Source: Peptidiphaga gingivicola (GTDB lineage Bacteria; Actinomycetota; Actinomycetes; Actinomycetales; Actinomycetaceae). Taken from it: a stretch of 64,000 bases of DNA. Shown here in pieces: positions 44,024 through 52,517 of the stretch. The stretch spans positions 310,001 to 374,000 of the forward strand of contig NZ_LVZK01000001.1 of NCBI RefSeq assembly GCF_001652275.1, given 5' to 3'. Each line of letters opens with the position of its first letter. Within the stretch, counting starts at the first letter, position 1. Under the pieces are notes generated by a model that had not been told where the DNA came from, made no database searches, and was given only the letters and a program-made list of their open reading frames with translations. The position numbers were made by a program, and so were the translations under genes.

Positions 44024-44424
44024 TTGACTTCACGATCACAGACATCGCCGAACACTGAGCTTCTCGATCCTCTGCGCATTCAGTCCGCCCGAATGCGCAG
44101 AGGACTCAGTCAGGCGGAGCTCGCACGCCGGCTGGGGCTGACCGATCGAACCGTCCACAGGTATGAAACCATCGGCGCTCCCACCCGTATGGGACCCAAG
44201 CTGTCGGAAACTCTTGGGTTCCCCGACCGTTTTTCGAGCGCCGTCCATGCGTCGAATTCGATGCGAAAGCCATCAGTTTTCGTGCGAGGCGAACAACAAC
44301 GAAGCGGCAGCGCGCGGCCGCTATATCGGCGGGCAGCTTCGGCATTGAGGTAGACCTGTGGATTTCCCAACGCTTTGGCCTGCCCGACGTCGCTGTGCCC
44401 GACATGACGGGTGAATTACTTTAG
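44024..44424 (+). pseudogene. Decayed XRE-family regulator with ImmA/IrrE-type start
   Basis: The first frame reads an XRE helix-turn-helix (ARMRRGLSQAELARRLGL, then TDRTVHRYE) and continues KLSETLGFPDRFS. The reading then moves to another frame with RARRTTTKRQRAAAISAG, then FGIEVDLWISQRFGLP, ending in a stop at 44424. HTH, then SFRARR, then an (A/G)xxLWIxxRFxLP segment is the order in XRE-ImmA/IrrE phage- or toxin-type regulators, which run on for 250 further residues with a HEXXH protease. That part is gone. The shift fits loss of one T from the TTTT run near 44279. A tRNA gene 116 bases upstream is a common landing site for mobile elements. Confidence 0.6.
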
Positions 44425-44449
44425 GCTTTAGGACCTCGATCGCATGGAT

Positions 44450-44830
44450 TCAGCGTGTGACGCGCGGCGAGGGATCCTCGGGGATCTTCGGATGATTCGG
44501 ATCCGGATTGTCGCGCGTGAACGTCGACCAGTTGGGCGTCGGCAGGGATATCGACGGCGTCGGAACGGATATACGGGAAGGCGAGGGGATCGAGGGCATT
44601 GGCACGGGGCTCGGGGCGCAGCGCGGCAGGCCGCTTCCCGGGCGCGTCGAGCAGGCCGACGGCGCCCTCGTGCCTCCTTCCGACGGCGCCGTGGCGGCCG
44701 TCGTCGACGGACTGGGGCTCGGTTCCTCAGAACCGCAGGAGGCAAGGCCGCCCATCCCGATCGCTCCAGCGACGAACACGACGCAGAGAATAGCCGGAGA
44801 GGCGACATAACGGGTTTCGCGCATATGCAT
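44450..44830 (-). CDS. Small Pro/Ser-rich lipoprotein
   Basis: 126 residues from ATG 44830 (another ATG two codons on). Signal peptide with a strong hydrophobic run (YVASPAILCVVFVAGAIGMGG) and lipobox LASC at about residue 32. The rest is Pro/Ser/Thr-rich with no folded domain, including the short repeats PSISLPTP. No clear ribosome site; a TACATT box eight bases upstream could give a near-leaderless mRNA. It lies downstream of the metal transporter operon, separated by 170 bases. Function unknown. Confidence 0.5.
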   Translation of the reverse strand: MHMRETRYVASPAILCVVFVAGAIGMGGLASCGSEEPSPSPSTTAATAPSEGGTRAPSACSTRPGSGLPRCAPSPVPMPSIPSPSRISVPTPSISLPTPNWSTFTRDNPDPNHPKIPEDPSPRVTR

Positions 44831-45000
44831 ATAGGCAATGTACCCGAGAGAGGCGGAAACAGAAACCAAACACGTAACAGGCGCATCGGCAGAACCAAGG
44901 GTTTGCAGGCGCCTCGGCCGAGGCTTTCCAACCCGCGTTTTCCGGCATTCTGGCAGGTGCGCCTCCGTCGTCAGCCGCCCGCACCCGCGTTCGCAAAAGC

Positions 45001-45855
45001 TCAGGCCGCGGCGCGCCTGCTCTTGAGGAAGCCCCGCAGCCCGCGCGGCGAGGCGAGCCACACCGCGAAGAAGAGAAAGCCGCCGGTCGCCACGACGGTC
45101 GCCCCCGAAGCCGTGTCGAACCAGTAGGAGACGTAGACGCCCACAATGGTCGATGTCACAGAAAGCGCTGGGGCGATGAGCAACATCTTCGAGAATCTCT
45201 GGGTGATGAGCAGCGCAGTCGCCCCGGGCGTAATCAAAAGCGTCACGATGAGAACCGCGCCGACCGCCTGCATCGCCGTCACGACGGTCATCGCCAGGCA
45301 TACGAGCAGCAGCGCGCCCATGCGCCACGCCGGGAGGCCGATGGCTTGCAGGTGGACCGGGTCGAAGGCGTAGGCCGTGAGGTCCTTGCGCTTGAGCAGC
45401 AAGACGGCCCCCGCCAGCGGCCCAAGGATGAGCACCTGCCACATGTCCGCCTGCGTGATCCCCAGCAGATCGCCGAAGAGCACGTGGGAAAGATTGATGT
45501 TCGAGGGATTCTTCGACACGAGCACGAGGCCTATGGCGAAGAGCGTCGTGAAGACGATGCCCATGCTCGCGTCCGACTTGAGGTGGGACGTTTGCCGCAC
45601 CGCGAAGATGAGGCCGACGACGAGGAGCGCGGCCGCGAGCGCGCCGACGGAATACGGGATCCCGAGCATGTGGGCGATGACGACTCCTGGCAGAACCGCG
45701 TGCGAGAGCGCGTCGCCCATAAGGGACCAGCCGACGAGGACGATCCAGCAGCTGATGATCGCGCATACGGCTCCGGCTATCGCTGTGACGACGATTCCGC
45801 GGACCATGAACTCGTAGGTCCACATCCTCCCGAAAGTCTCCCACAGATCAGGCAT
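45001..45855 (-). CDS. Metal (Mn/Zn/Fe) ABC transporter permease
   Basis: 284 residues with about eight membrane helices of the ABC-3 family (MntB/ZnuB/SitC type): a start with WTYEFMVRGIVVTAIAG, the SHAVLPGVVIAHMLG loop, the coupling segment VLFGDLLGITQADMW, and LLITPGATALLITQRFSKML. It forms the membrane channel for divalent metal import. It overlaps the ATPase gene by eight bases and is the last gene of binding protein-ATPase-permease. The Arg-rich end RRAAA is short and cytosolic. Confidence 0.92.
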   Translation of the reverse strand: MPDLWETFGRMWTYEFMVRGIVVTAIAGAVCAIISCWIVLVGWSLMGDALSHAVLPGVVIAHMLGIPYSVGALAAALLVVGLIFAVRQTSHLKSDASMGIVFTTLFAIGLVLVSKNPSNINLSHVLFGDLLGITQADMWQVLILGPLAGAVLLLKRKDLTAYAFDPVHLQAIGLPAWRMGALLLVCLAMTVVTAMQAVGAVLIVTLLITPGATALLITQRFSKMLLIAPALSVTSTIVGVYVSYWFDTASGATVVATGGFLFFAVWLASPRGLRGFLKSRRAAA

Positions 45856-46696
45856 CGCCCTTCTCCTTTCCGTGCGGGGCGTTGGCCGAAGCGTCCGGAC
45901 CCGCCACGCCGTCGGTTTGAGCTGCGCCGCGCTCGCGGGCCTGAGCGCCGGTCACGCCGAAGGCGCGGCCGAGATTTTCCGGGCGCAGAGCGTCCTCGAC
46001 GTCGCCCTGGAAGACGACCTCGCGCAGGAGCAGGAGCGCCTCGTCGCACAGCTCGGACATCCCGTCGAGGTCGTGCGTGGCGACCAGCACCGCTGCGCCG
46101 CCGGCGGCAAGGTTGCGCACGAGCGAGACGATCGCCCCCTCGCTCGGCTTGTCGACGCCGGCGAAGGGCTCGTCCATGAGCAGCAGCCTCGCGCCCTGGG
46201 CGATGGCACGGGCGATGAAGACCCTTTTGCGCTGGCCTCCCGACAGCGCGCCGATCTGCCGATCGCGCAGCTCCGGCACGCCGACCATGTCGAGGGCCCG
46301 GTCGACCGCTTCGACGTCGTCGGGGCGAGGGCGCCTCGTCCATCCCATTCGCCCGTAGCGGCCCATCATGACGACGTCGGCCACGCTCAGCGGGAAGTCC
46401 CAGTCGACTCCCTCGTTCTGGGGGACGTAGCCGACCAAGCCGTCCTTGCGGGCCGAACGCGCGGACTCCCCGTACACGGAGACGTCCCCGGTCGAGCGGA
46501 CCGTGCCGACGACCGCTTTGATGAGCGTCGATTTCCCGGAGCCGTTCATTCCGACGACGCCGCACACGCGTCCGGGCCTGAGCGAGAAGGTCACGCCCGT
46601 CAAAGCCTTGACGGGCCCGTACGAAACGCGCAGGCCTTCGACCGACAGCGCGGCCTCCGTTCGCCGTCGCGGTTCGATTTCGCTGCGTCGCCTCAT
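45848..46696 (-). CDS. Metal ABC transporter ATP-binding protein
   Basis: 282 residues. ABC ATPase motifs: Walker A GMNGSGKST, Q-loop YVPQNEGVDWDFP (the Asp-Trp-Asp-Phe-Pro run is typical of manganese/zinc importers), signature LSGGQRKR, Walker B LLLMDEPFAG and switch His in ATHDL. ATG 46696 overlaps the stop of the binding-protein gene (ATGA). The last 40 residues are a hydrophilic tail not needed for activity. It energises the neighbouring permease. Confidence 0.93.
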   Translation of the reverse strand: MRRRSEIEPRRRTEAALSVEGLRVSYGPVKALTGVTFSLRPGRVCGVVGMNGSGKSTLIKAVVGTVRSTGDVSVYGESARSARKDGLVGYVPQNEGVDWDFPLSVADVVMMGRYGRMGWTRRPRPDDVEAVDRALDMVGVPELRDRQIGALSGGQRKRVFIARAIAQGARLLLMDEPFAGVDKPSEGAIVSLVRNLAAGGAAVLVATHDLDGMSELCDEALLLLREVVFQGDVEDALRPENLGRAFGVTGAQARERGAAQTDGVAGPDASANAPHGKEKGDA

Positions 46697-47634
46697 GATG
46701 CCCCGCCGGCCAGCCCGGAGGCGATCGTCTTCGTGTCGTACTCGAGGAGTTTCAGATACGTGGGAGCCGGGCCTTTCGCGTCCGTGAGCGAGTCGACATA
46801 CAGCGTTCCGCCGTATTTTGCGCCGGTCGCCTGGACGACGGCATCCATCTTGCCCTCGACAGTCGATTCGCAGAAAACTGCGGGAATGCGGTTTTTCTTC
46901 ACGCTGTCTTGAACGGCCGCAACACGTTTGGGCGTCATCGCGCCCTCGGCGTTGACGCCCCAGAGGTAGTGCTCGGCGAGCCCGTAGTCCCTGGTCAGGT
47001 AGCTGAACGCCCCCTCGCACGTCACGAGCGCCCGCTGCTCCTGCGGGACCGCAGCGAGCTTTTTCTGCATGTCGTTTGCGATCGCGTCGAGCCTGGCCTT
47101 GTACGCCTTTCCGTTGGCCTTGAACTCCTTCGCATGCGACGGGTCGAGCTTGGAAAAGGCCGCGACCATGTTGTCGACGTAGATCTTTGCGTTTTTCGGG
47201 CTCATCCACGCGTGGGGATTGGGCTCGCCCTTGTGATCGCCTTCGGCTATGGGGATGGGCGTCACCCCTTTGGAGGCGACGACGGTCTCGGCTCCGGATT
47301 GCGAGGTGAATTTCTCAAACCAGCGCTCCAAGCCCAGCCCGTTTTGGATGACGAGGTCGGCGTCGGCGCCGCGCCTGATGTCCTCCGGGCTCGGTTGGTA
47401 ATCGTGTATTTCCTCGCCGGGCGAGGTGATGGACTCGACGCGCAGTCGATCGCCGGCGATCGACTTAGCCATGTCCTTCATGACGGTGAATGTGGTGAGC
47501 ACCAGAGGGCGGGAATCGGAAGAAGGCCGCGCACTGCACGCGGCCAAGGCGAGCGCCGCAGCCAGGACGGCGGCTGCGCCCGCGAGTCGATGGGCGGGTT
47601 TTCTGAACCCGCTGTACTTCGTCATGAATCTCAT
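46693..47634 (-). CDS. Metal ABC transporter substrate-binding lipoprotein (ZnuA/PsaA family)
   Basis: 313 residues. Signal peptide and lipobox LAAC near residue 33. The cluster A-I metal ligands are all in place: His in EEIHDYQPSPED, His in NPHAWMSP, Glu in VFCESTVEG and Asp in YVDSLTD. The His-His-Glu-Asp set matches the Mn/Fe type (PsaA, MntC), as no His-rich loop of ZnuA is seen. First gene of the operon. A 16-base inverted repeat four bases before its start codon is a likely metal-dependent operator. Confidence 0.92.
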   Translation of the reverse strand: MRFMTKYSGFRKPAHRLAGAAAVLAAALALAACSARPSSDSRPLVLTTFTVMKDMAKSIAGDRLRVESITSPGEEIHDYQPSPEDIRRGADADLVIQNGLGLERWFEKFTSQSGAETVVASKGVTPIPIAEGDHKGEPNPHAWMSPKNAKIYVDNMVAAFSKLDPSHAKEFKANGKAYKARLDAIANDMQKKLAAVPQEQRALVTCEGAFSYLTRDYGLAEHYLWGVNAEGAMTPKRVAAVQDSVKKNRIPAVFCESTVEGKMDAVVQATGAKYGGTLYVDSLTDAKGPAPTYLKLLEYDTKTIASGLAGGAS

Positions 47635-47638
47635 GATA

Positions 47639-47654
47639 TTTCGGTAGACCGAAA
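47639..47654. promoter_or_regulatory. Candidate metalloregulator operator
   Basis: TTTCGGT-AG-ACCGAAA, a perfect seven-base inverted repeat with a two-base spacer, ending four bases before the metal-binding protein start. The size and place suit a DtxR/MntR-family repressor, but the regulator is not in this window. Confidence 0.55.
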
Positions 47655-47775
47655 ACTAGTGGGCCACAGGTCCTATTGAGAATCGATCTCAAGTTGTTTG
47701 CGAGGGGTGAAAAGGGCGGCGGCCTCGGCGCTCCGCAAACGGAGCTCTTGGACGAAATGCCGGCGAAAGCCGCGT

Positions 47776-49545
47776 TCAGACTGAACTCGGGGACGGTGGA
47801 GGACCCGAGGCGCTTGGCGTCGGAGTCGGCATCGTCGCAGTCGGCGAACTCGTCGGGCTTGGGCTCGGTGCCGGGCTCGTGAGAGTCGCCGTCGGGCTTG
47901 TCGAAGTCGGCTCCGGGCTCGCGGGCGCGGGCGACGTCGGCTCGGCGCTCGGCGAGGGGCTCGGCGAGAGCGTCGGCTTAGGAGCGGGCTTGACGGTCAC
48001 CGTTGCGGAGGCCGCGTCGTCTTCGGAGGCGACGCCGTTGCCGGGAGTCGAATCGACGTCCTTCTGATCCGCGGCTGCGATCTCCGCCTCGTTGACGAGG
48101 CCGCCCCCTCCTGTGGCGCGCGCGACAATGGAAATTTCGGCGGACTTCCCGGGCGCCAAGGTTCCGACGTCCCACACGCCCGTGGCAGAGTCATAGGGGC
48201 GGTCTGCGGATACGAAGGTCAGACCCTTGGGAAGGCGGTCTTCCACCTTCACGCCGGTCGCGGTCCCGGACGGAACGCGGTTGAAGGAGTAGGAGCCGTC
48301 GGCACCCGTCGTCGCCGTCGCCACGACTGCCCCGTCGTGGTCGCGAAGCTCAACCTTCGTCCCCTCGGCTCCCGCTTCGCCGCCGCCCCTGGCGCCATCG
48401 CGATCGGAATCGCGGTAGACGCTGCCGGACACCGACTGGAGGACGTCCAGCGAGGCCTTCGAGCTGTTGTTGGCCGCATTGTCGTCCTTTTGGTCAAGGG
48501 ACTCGAGCGACGCGGCGTTCGTCACCTTCTTTCCGGCTGCGGCAGATGCGATCTTCACGCGGACGACGAGGGTCGCAGAGGCTCCAGCGGGCAGCGAACG
48601 CGCGGCCTGTCCGTCGGGGAAGAGGGTCCACAGGCCGGTCGCCGCGTCATAGGACCCGACCGCGGCGCCCGATTCGCGAACTCTGCGCGGACGGCGCGCA
48701 CGTCGCCGAACGACGCCGGCGAGTCGGTCCAGTCGTCGACGCACCCGGCCGGCCCGGCGGCCCTCGCGGCGCCCTGCGCGGTCGCCTCGCCGCGGCATGC
48801 GTTCTCCGAAGTCGAATACTGAATTTTCACCTTGTCCCGCGGGACGTCGGAGTCGGCCACGGCAACGGGCCCGGCCAGCCGCGGCTGCCACTGTGAGCCT
48901 CGGGCGTTCGAGGCGGCCGGCCCCACTCCGCGGTCGCCGAGGTGGGGAAGGACGTCGTAGAGGACGACGTCGTCGGCGTTGACGTGCCCGACGGCGGGAA
49001 CGCCCGTGTACTTTCCGGTCGCGTCCATAGCGGCGGCGTAGGAGGCGCGAAGAGTGTAAATGACCTCGACCCCCTTGACGGGAGGGACGATGTGCCCGGA
49101 TTTGAGTATGGACAGGTCGGCCGAGCCGTCGACCGTCGTGGACGCCTTCGCGCTCGCCTGCGTCGCGGAGCTTGCGGCAAAGGAGGCCTCGGGGGCGATC
49201 GTCGGAGGGGCGACGACTCCCGTCGTGTTGGTGGCGGCCGCAAGGACAGGCGCGACCTCGGAGTTCACCGCCCCGTCCGGGTTGGCGAAGCGCGGGACGT
49301 CGACCGTCAAAACCGCGTCGTCGCAGTTGGCGTCGGTCGATGCGCAGGAGAACTCGACCGTGTAGACGACGTTGTGCCGGTCTCGACCGTCCGCGCATTC
49401 GGTGTGAGGGTCACGCGCAAGGTCGGGGCGCCGCCCTCGGCGAAGCTCGCCGACCCCAATCCGAAAATGAGAAGCGCGGATACTAAGAAACTAAAATCCT
49501 TCGGCGTCTCCTCGATTGGGCGCGGGGCGAGACGGTGATCGACAT
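47776..49545 (-). pseudogene. Surface/secreted SdrD-B repeat protein, three frameshifts
   Basis: Starting at ATG 49545 with GGAAGGG upstream, the reading passes through all three frames. Frame 1 gives a basic leader (MSITVSPRAQSRRRR), frame 2 a signal-peptide core and ASFAEGG, frame 3 a DUF11-like domain (DLSILKSGHIVPPVKGVEV), then back to frame 1 for a SdrD-B domain (VSGSVYRDSDRDGARGGGE), another beta domain and a long Pro/Ser/Thr tail. Each change (near 49495, 49375 and 48678) fits loss of one base from a short G or C run. No LPXTG or membrane anchor follows the tail, so an anchor is absent or lost. If repaired, it would be an adhesin-like protein of about 590 residues. Confidence 0.7.
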
Positions 49546-49668
49546 GAAAATCCCTTCCGGCGTCATAGGTGAGAAGCGCGCAGATGCACCTCAACCCTAC
49601 CGTCTGCAACAAGCGGTAGTCACTAGCCCGCTATAAGCCTCAGGGATGATAAAACAGAGCGATTCGCA

Positions 49669-50280
49669 CTAAATCGATTCGATTTTGGCTGACAACGCCT
49701 CTAAATTCTCGAAACAATGCCCGAGGAAACCCAATTTCTTTGCGGCCTCGACGTTCTTCGGGGAGTCATCGACGAACAGCACGTCCTCGGGGGCCAGTTT
49801 CCGCCCGGCGGACTGCGACAGCCGCGCGAGGGCGACGGCGAAGACCTCTTCGTCGGGCTTGGCCAAACGCAGGCGGCACGAGAAGAGGACCGGGTCGAAG
49901 AGCTCGTCGATCCAGGGGTTGTGCCACCTCGTCCACCCGACGAAATCACAGGGTATGTTCGAGAGCATCCCCATCGTCAAGCCGGAGCGGTTGAGGCCGC
50001 GCGCGAAGGAGACCATCGCCTCGTCTTTGACGCCCAGCGCCGCAAGGTCGGCCGCGAGGGCCGCCTGCCAATCGATGTCGACGCCGGTCTCGGCGGAAAT
50101 CCTCGCCCAGTATTCGCGCGAGCCAATGGCCCCCGCGTCGTATTCGACGCGATTTTCCCCGCGGTAGGCGGGAAGGAGGACGTCAGGTTCAACCCCCACC
50201 GTTCTCGCCAGCGTTTCAAATGATGTGCGTGATTGTTCGGATATGAATAATCCGAAAAGATCGAACAGAAGCGCGTGCAT
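49669..50280 (-). CDS. HAD-like hydrolase, atypical motif I
   Basis: 203 residues with the HAD fold: LLFDLFGLFI at the start, helical cap, SNIPCD as motif II, KPDEEVF as motif III and DVLFVDDSPKNVEAA as motif IV. In phosphatases motif I is DxD; here it is DLF, so the general acid is missing, as in the YihX/epoxide-hydrolase-like subgroup with DxG or in non-phosphatase members. Substrate unknown. No good ribosome site precedes the ATG. It shares its strand with the TetR gene 61 bases upstream, so the two may be co-transcribed. Confidence 0.82.
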   Translation of the reverse strand: MHALLFDLFGLFISEQSRTSFETLARTVGVEPDVLLPAYRGENRVEYDAGAIGSREYWARISAETGVDIDWQAALAADLAALGVKDEAMVSFARGLNRSGLTMGMLSNIPCDFVGWTRWHNPWIDELFDPVLFSCRLRLAKPDEEVFAVALARLSQSAGRKLAPEDVLFVDDSPKNVEAAKKLGFLGHCFENLEALSAKIESI

Positions 50281-50341
50281 GTACCCAGATTAATTGACAT
50301 ACAGTTTATTTGCATTAGCCGTCCAAGCAGTGCACACAACT

Positions 50342-50959
50342 TCACTTCTTAGCCGCTCGCCCCAAGGCGGCGACGGATTCGCCGAGCGCCCCGGCGACGT
50401 CGGTCAGATCCTCGCCCGCTTCGACCTGCGCGAAGGCCTCCAACAGGAGCATGCGGGTGAAGCCCGTCCACATGCGCGGATTCTCCACTCCCAGCTCTTC
50501 CCATTGTTCGCGGAGAAAATCGTCGGCCATCGCGTGAATGTCGGCGACGTCCTCGGCGACGGCGGCGCGCTCGCCGCTTGCCCCGTCGGATCGGGCGGGG
50601 CGCCCGCGAGCGTGCATGAGGCTCATGAGCCAGCCGTGGGAAGACTCGTTCGACTGCCTGAGGCTGGCGACCGCAAACTGCCGAAGACGGACGACGGGCG
50701 GCGCCTCGGCGTCGATCTGCGAGAAGATAGCTTCGCGCCAGCGAGGAATGTAGCGGGCGAGCGTGAGCAGGCGCAGGTCGTCCACCGAATCGACGTACCG
50801 GTATATCGAATTGCGGGCGATGCCGACCTCCGCAGCCACGGCCGCGGCCGAAAGGGCGTCGGGGCCCGACTCGCGCAAAAGCCGTTCGGCAGCGTCGACG
50901 AGCTTCGTTTTGACGATCTCCCTGTGTTGGCGCACGGTGGGCGCGCTGATCTTCGGCAC
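50342..50959 (-). CDS. TetR-family transcriptional regulator
   Basis: 205 residues. Helix-turn-helix at about 25-60 (ALSAAAVAAEVGIARNSIYRYVDSVDDL), with an all-helical ligand domain behind it. I start at GTG 50959, giving MPKISAPTVRQHRE, typical of actinobacterial TetR proteins, with GGGGG six bases upstream; ATG 50965 would leave no spacing. It may repress itself and the HAD gene downstream. Ligand unknown. Confidence 0.85.
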   Translation of the reverse strand: MPKISAPTVRQHREIVKTKLVDAAERLLRESGPDALSAAAVAAEVGIARNSIYRYVDSVDDLRLLTLARYIPRWREAIFSQIDAEAPPVVRLRQFAVASLRQSNESSHGWLMSLMHARGRPARSDGASGERAAVAEDVADIHAMADDFLREQWEELGVENPRMWTGFTRMLLLEAFAQVEAGEDLTDVAGALGESVAALGRAAKK

Positions 50960-51323
50960 TGCCATCCCCCTTGGATCACTGCTTCGAGCATAGTCGCCGC
51001 CCGCCCCAATCGCACGCTGCGGCCCCGCCGCAGAGACGACGAGGGCCCGGGAGGTCACGCATCCCTCCCGGGCCTCGCGGTGCACGCAAACGCGCACGCG
51101 TCAGACTTCACGCACATCGGAGGGGAAGGAGACGTTCCCGACCCGAATGCCTGACGCACGCATCCTGTCTCCCGAGTCTGCGGTGCCGACTGCGCAGCAG
51201 CGCAGGCCGACAATTGAATTATACCTGAAATACCTACGTTTTCGAAGGTACTACTTGCCACAGATTAGGGTCATTCTATCCGTCGTTCTCCTTTTCCCAC
51301 AGCGACGAAGGAAGGTCAGCGCC
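50960..51323. other. Intergenic gap upstream of TetR gene
   Basis: 364 bases between the end of the lipoprotein operon and the TetR start (both minus). It holds a GC-rich hairpin (51040-51077, listed separately) and an inverted repeat TACCT/AGGTA (51231-51235 with 51246-51250). No gene seen. Confidence 0.5.
51040..51077. terminator. GC-rich hairpin
   Basis: CGAGGGCCCGGGAGG pairs with CCTCCCGGGCCTCG around a nine-base loop with one bulged G. It is a likely terminator for the upstream lipoprotein operon, although 245 bases from its stop codon. Confidence 0.5.
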
Positions 51324-52517
51324 TCACCTGCCTGCCTTCGCATGTCTCACCGTGTTGAGCAACATGTTGACGGTCGCGGCCGACCGTTTCTCGCCCTCGA
51401 CCATCACGTTGAGGTACGTTCCGTTGAACTCAACCACGTAAAGATAACGGAAGTCTCCCGATTCGGTTATATGCCTGGCCGCAACGGCGGGGAGCCCGGC
51501 GATCGTCGTCTGCCCGAGGTACTCCCCCGAGGCGTCGTCGTCCTCCTTCGACGCCCATTCGTCGGCGAGGTCCTCACCCGAATGGTACTCTTCCTCGTCG
51601 CCGACTTCGAAAAGCAGCGACGCCCCGTTCGCCTCTATGCCGATGGCGTCTTCGTCGTCCTCGTCCCGCTCGGTCAGCGTCATCTTGCCCGGCATCGGGA
51701 AGGAAATGACGCCGGACGGCGTCTGGAGGTTGTACTGGCCCCCTTTGACGCCCCCTCTGAGTTTTCCGTCGCGGCTGAGAACAGAGAGCTTCTCCTCCTG
51801 GGGGTCGCCTCCGGGCTGCGAATCCGAGCGCCCGTCGCCCCCCACGCCGGCGACCATGTCCGAGCCGCCTGAGCCTTGGGGCCCCGCGAAGTTAAACGTC
51901 TCCGCCGCCTTGAGCAGCACGTTGAGCTCCTTTTGAGTGGGCGCCACCACCGTGAGATTCCATACTCCGTCTTCGATCCTCAGGAGGTACACCCTGCTGA
52001 GATGGCCGACCCTCGTCTTCGCGTCGACGGCCACCGCTTTGACGTTGCCGAGGGACGCCGTCTGGACCGGCCTGACCGACGTCGAACCGCGCGACTGGAC
52101 GATCTTGGTCAGCTGCTCGGCCGTCGTGTTGGAAACGGCCGTCTCCGTCGGGAAAAGCGAAAGCTTGACGTTCGGGTTCGACGAGCTCTCCACGCCGGCC
52201 ACCCCCGTTTCCGCGTACGTTCGCTCGAAGACGCGCATCGACGGGCCGACGTTCATCGTCACCCTTCCCGATCCGGTGCCGACCGTGAGCACGCCGTTTG
52301 TGACGCTGGCCGAACCGAGGGGAAGGCCCTGCCCCTGGGGCTGGGCCTTCTTCGTCGCAGTCGCGGTGGGAACGGGCGTCGGAGAGGGCGTGGGCGACGC
52401 CGTCCGCGTCGGCGCAGCGCTCACCCCGAAGGACATTTCCTTTTTGGGCTCGGAAGCGCACGCGGTCAGGCACATCGCCGCCGCGAACACAACAATCACG
52501 AGCCTAGGAAGTCGCAT
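51324..52517 (-). CDS. Lipoprotein of unknown function (second of pair)
   Basis: 397 residues. Signal peptide with lipobox LTAC near residue 20, then a Thr/Pro/Ser-rich linker (PTRTASPTPSPTPVPTATAT) that probably spans the wall. Two similar alpha/beta domains follow, each with a strand-rich start and a late R-x-Y-L/LRI-x-x-x-x-W or RYLYVVEF edge and a final helix (LLKAAETF; MLLNTVRH), reminiscent of LpqN/DcrB (Mog1/PsbP-like) lipoproteins. The start overlaps the preceding lipoprotein gene by 14 bases, so the pair is co-expressed. No catalytic residues recognised. Confidence 0.78.
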   Translation of the reverse strand: MRLPRLVIVVFAAAMCLTACASEPKKEMSFGVSAAPTRTASPTPSPTPVPTATATKKAQPQGQGLPLGSASVTNGVLTVGTGSGRVTMNVGPSMRVFERTYAETGVAGVESSSNPNVKLSLFPTETAVSNTTAEQLTKIVQSRGSTSVRPVQTASLGNVKAVAVDAKTRVGHLSRVYLLRIEDGVWNLTVVAPTQKELNVLLKAAETFNFAGPQGSGGSDMVAGVGGDGRSDSQPGGDPQEEKLSVLSRDGKLRGGVKGGQYNLQTPSGVISFPMPGKMTLTERDEDDEDAIGIEANGASLLFEVGDEEEYHSGEDLADEWASKEDDDASGEYLGQTTIAGLPAVAARHITESGDFRYLYVVEFNGTYLNVMVEGEKRSAATVNMLLNTVRHAKAGR

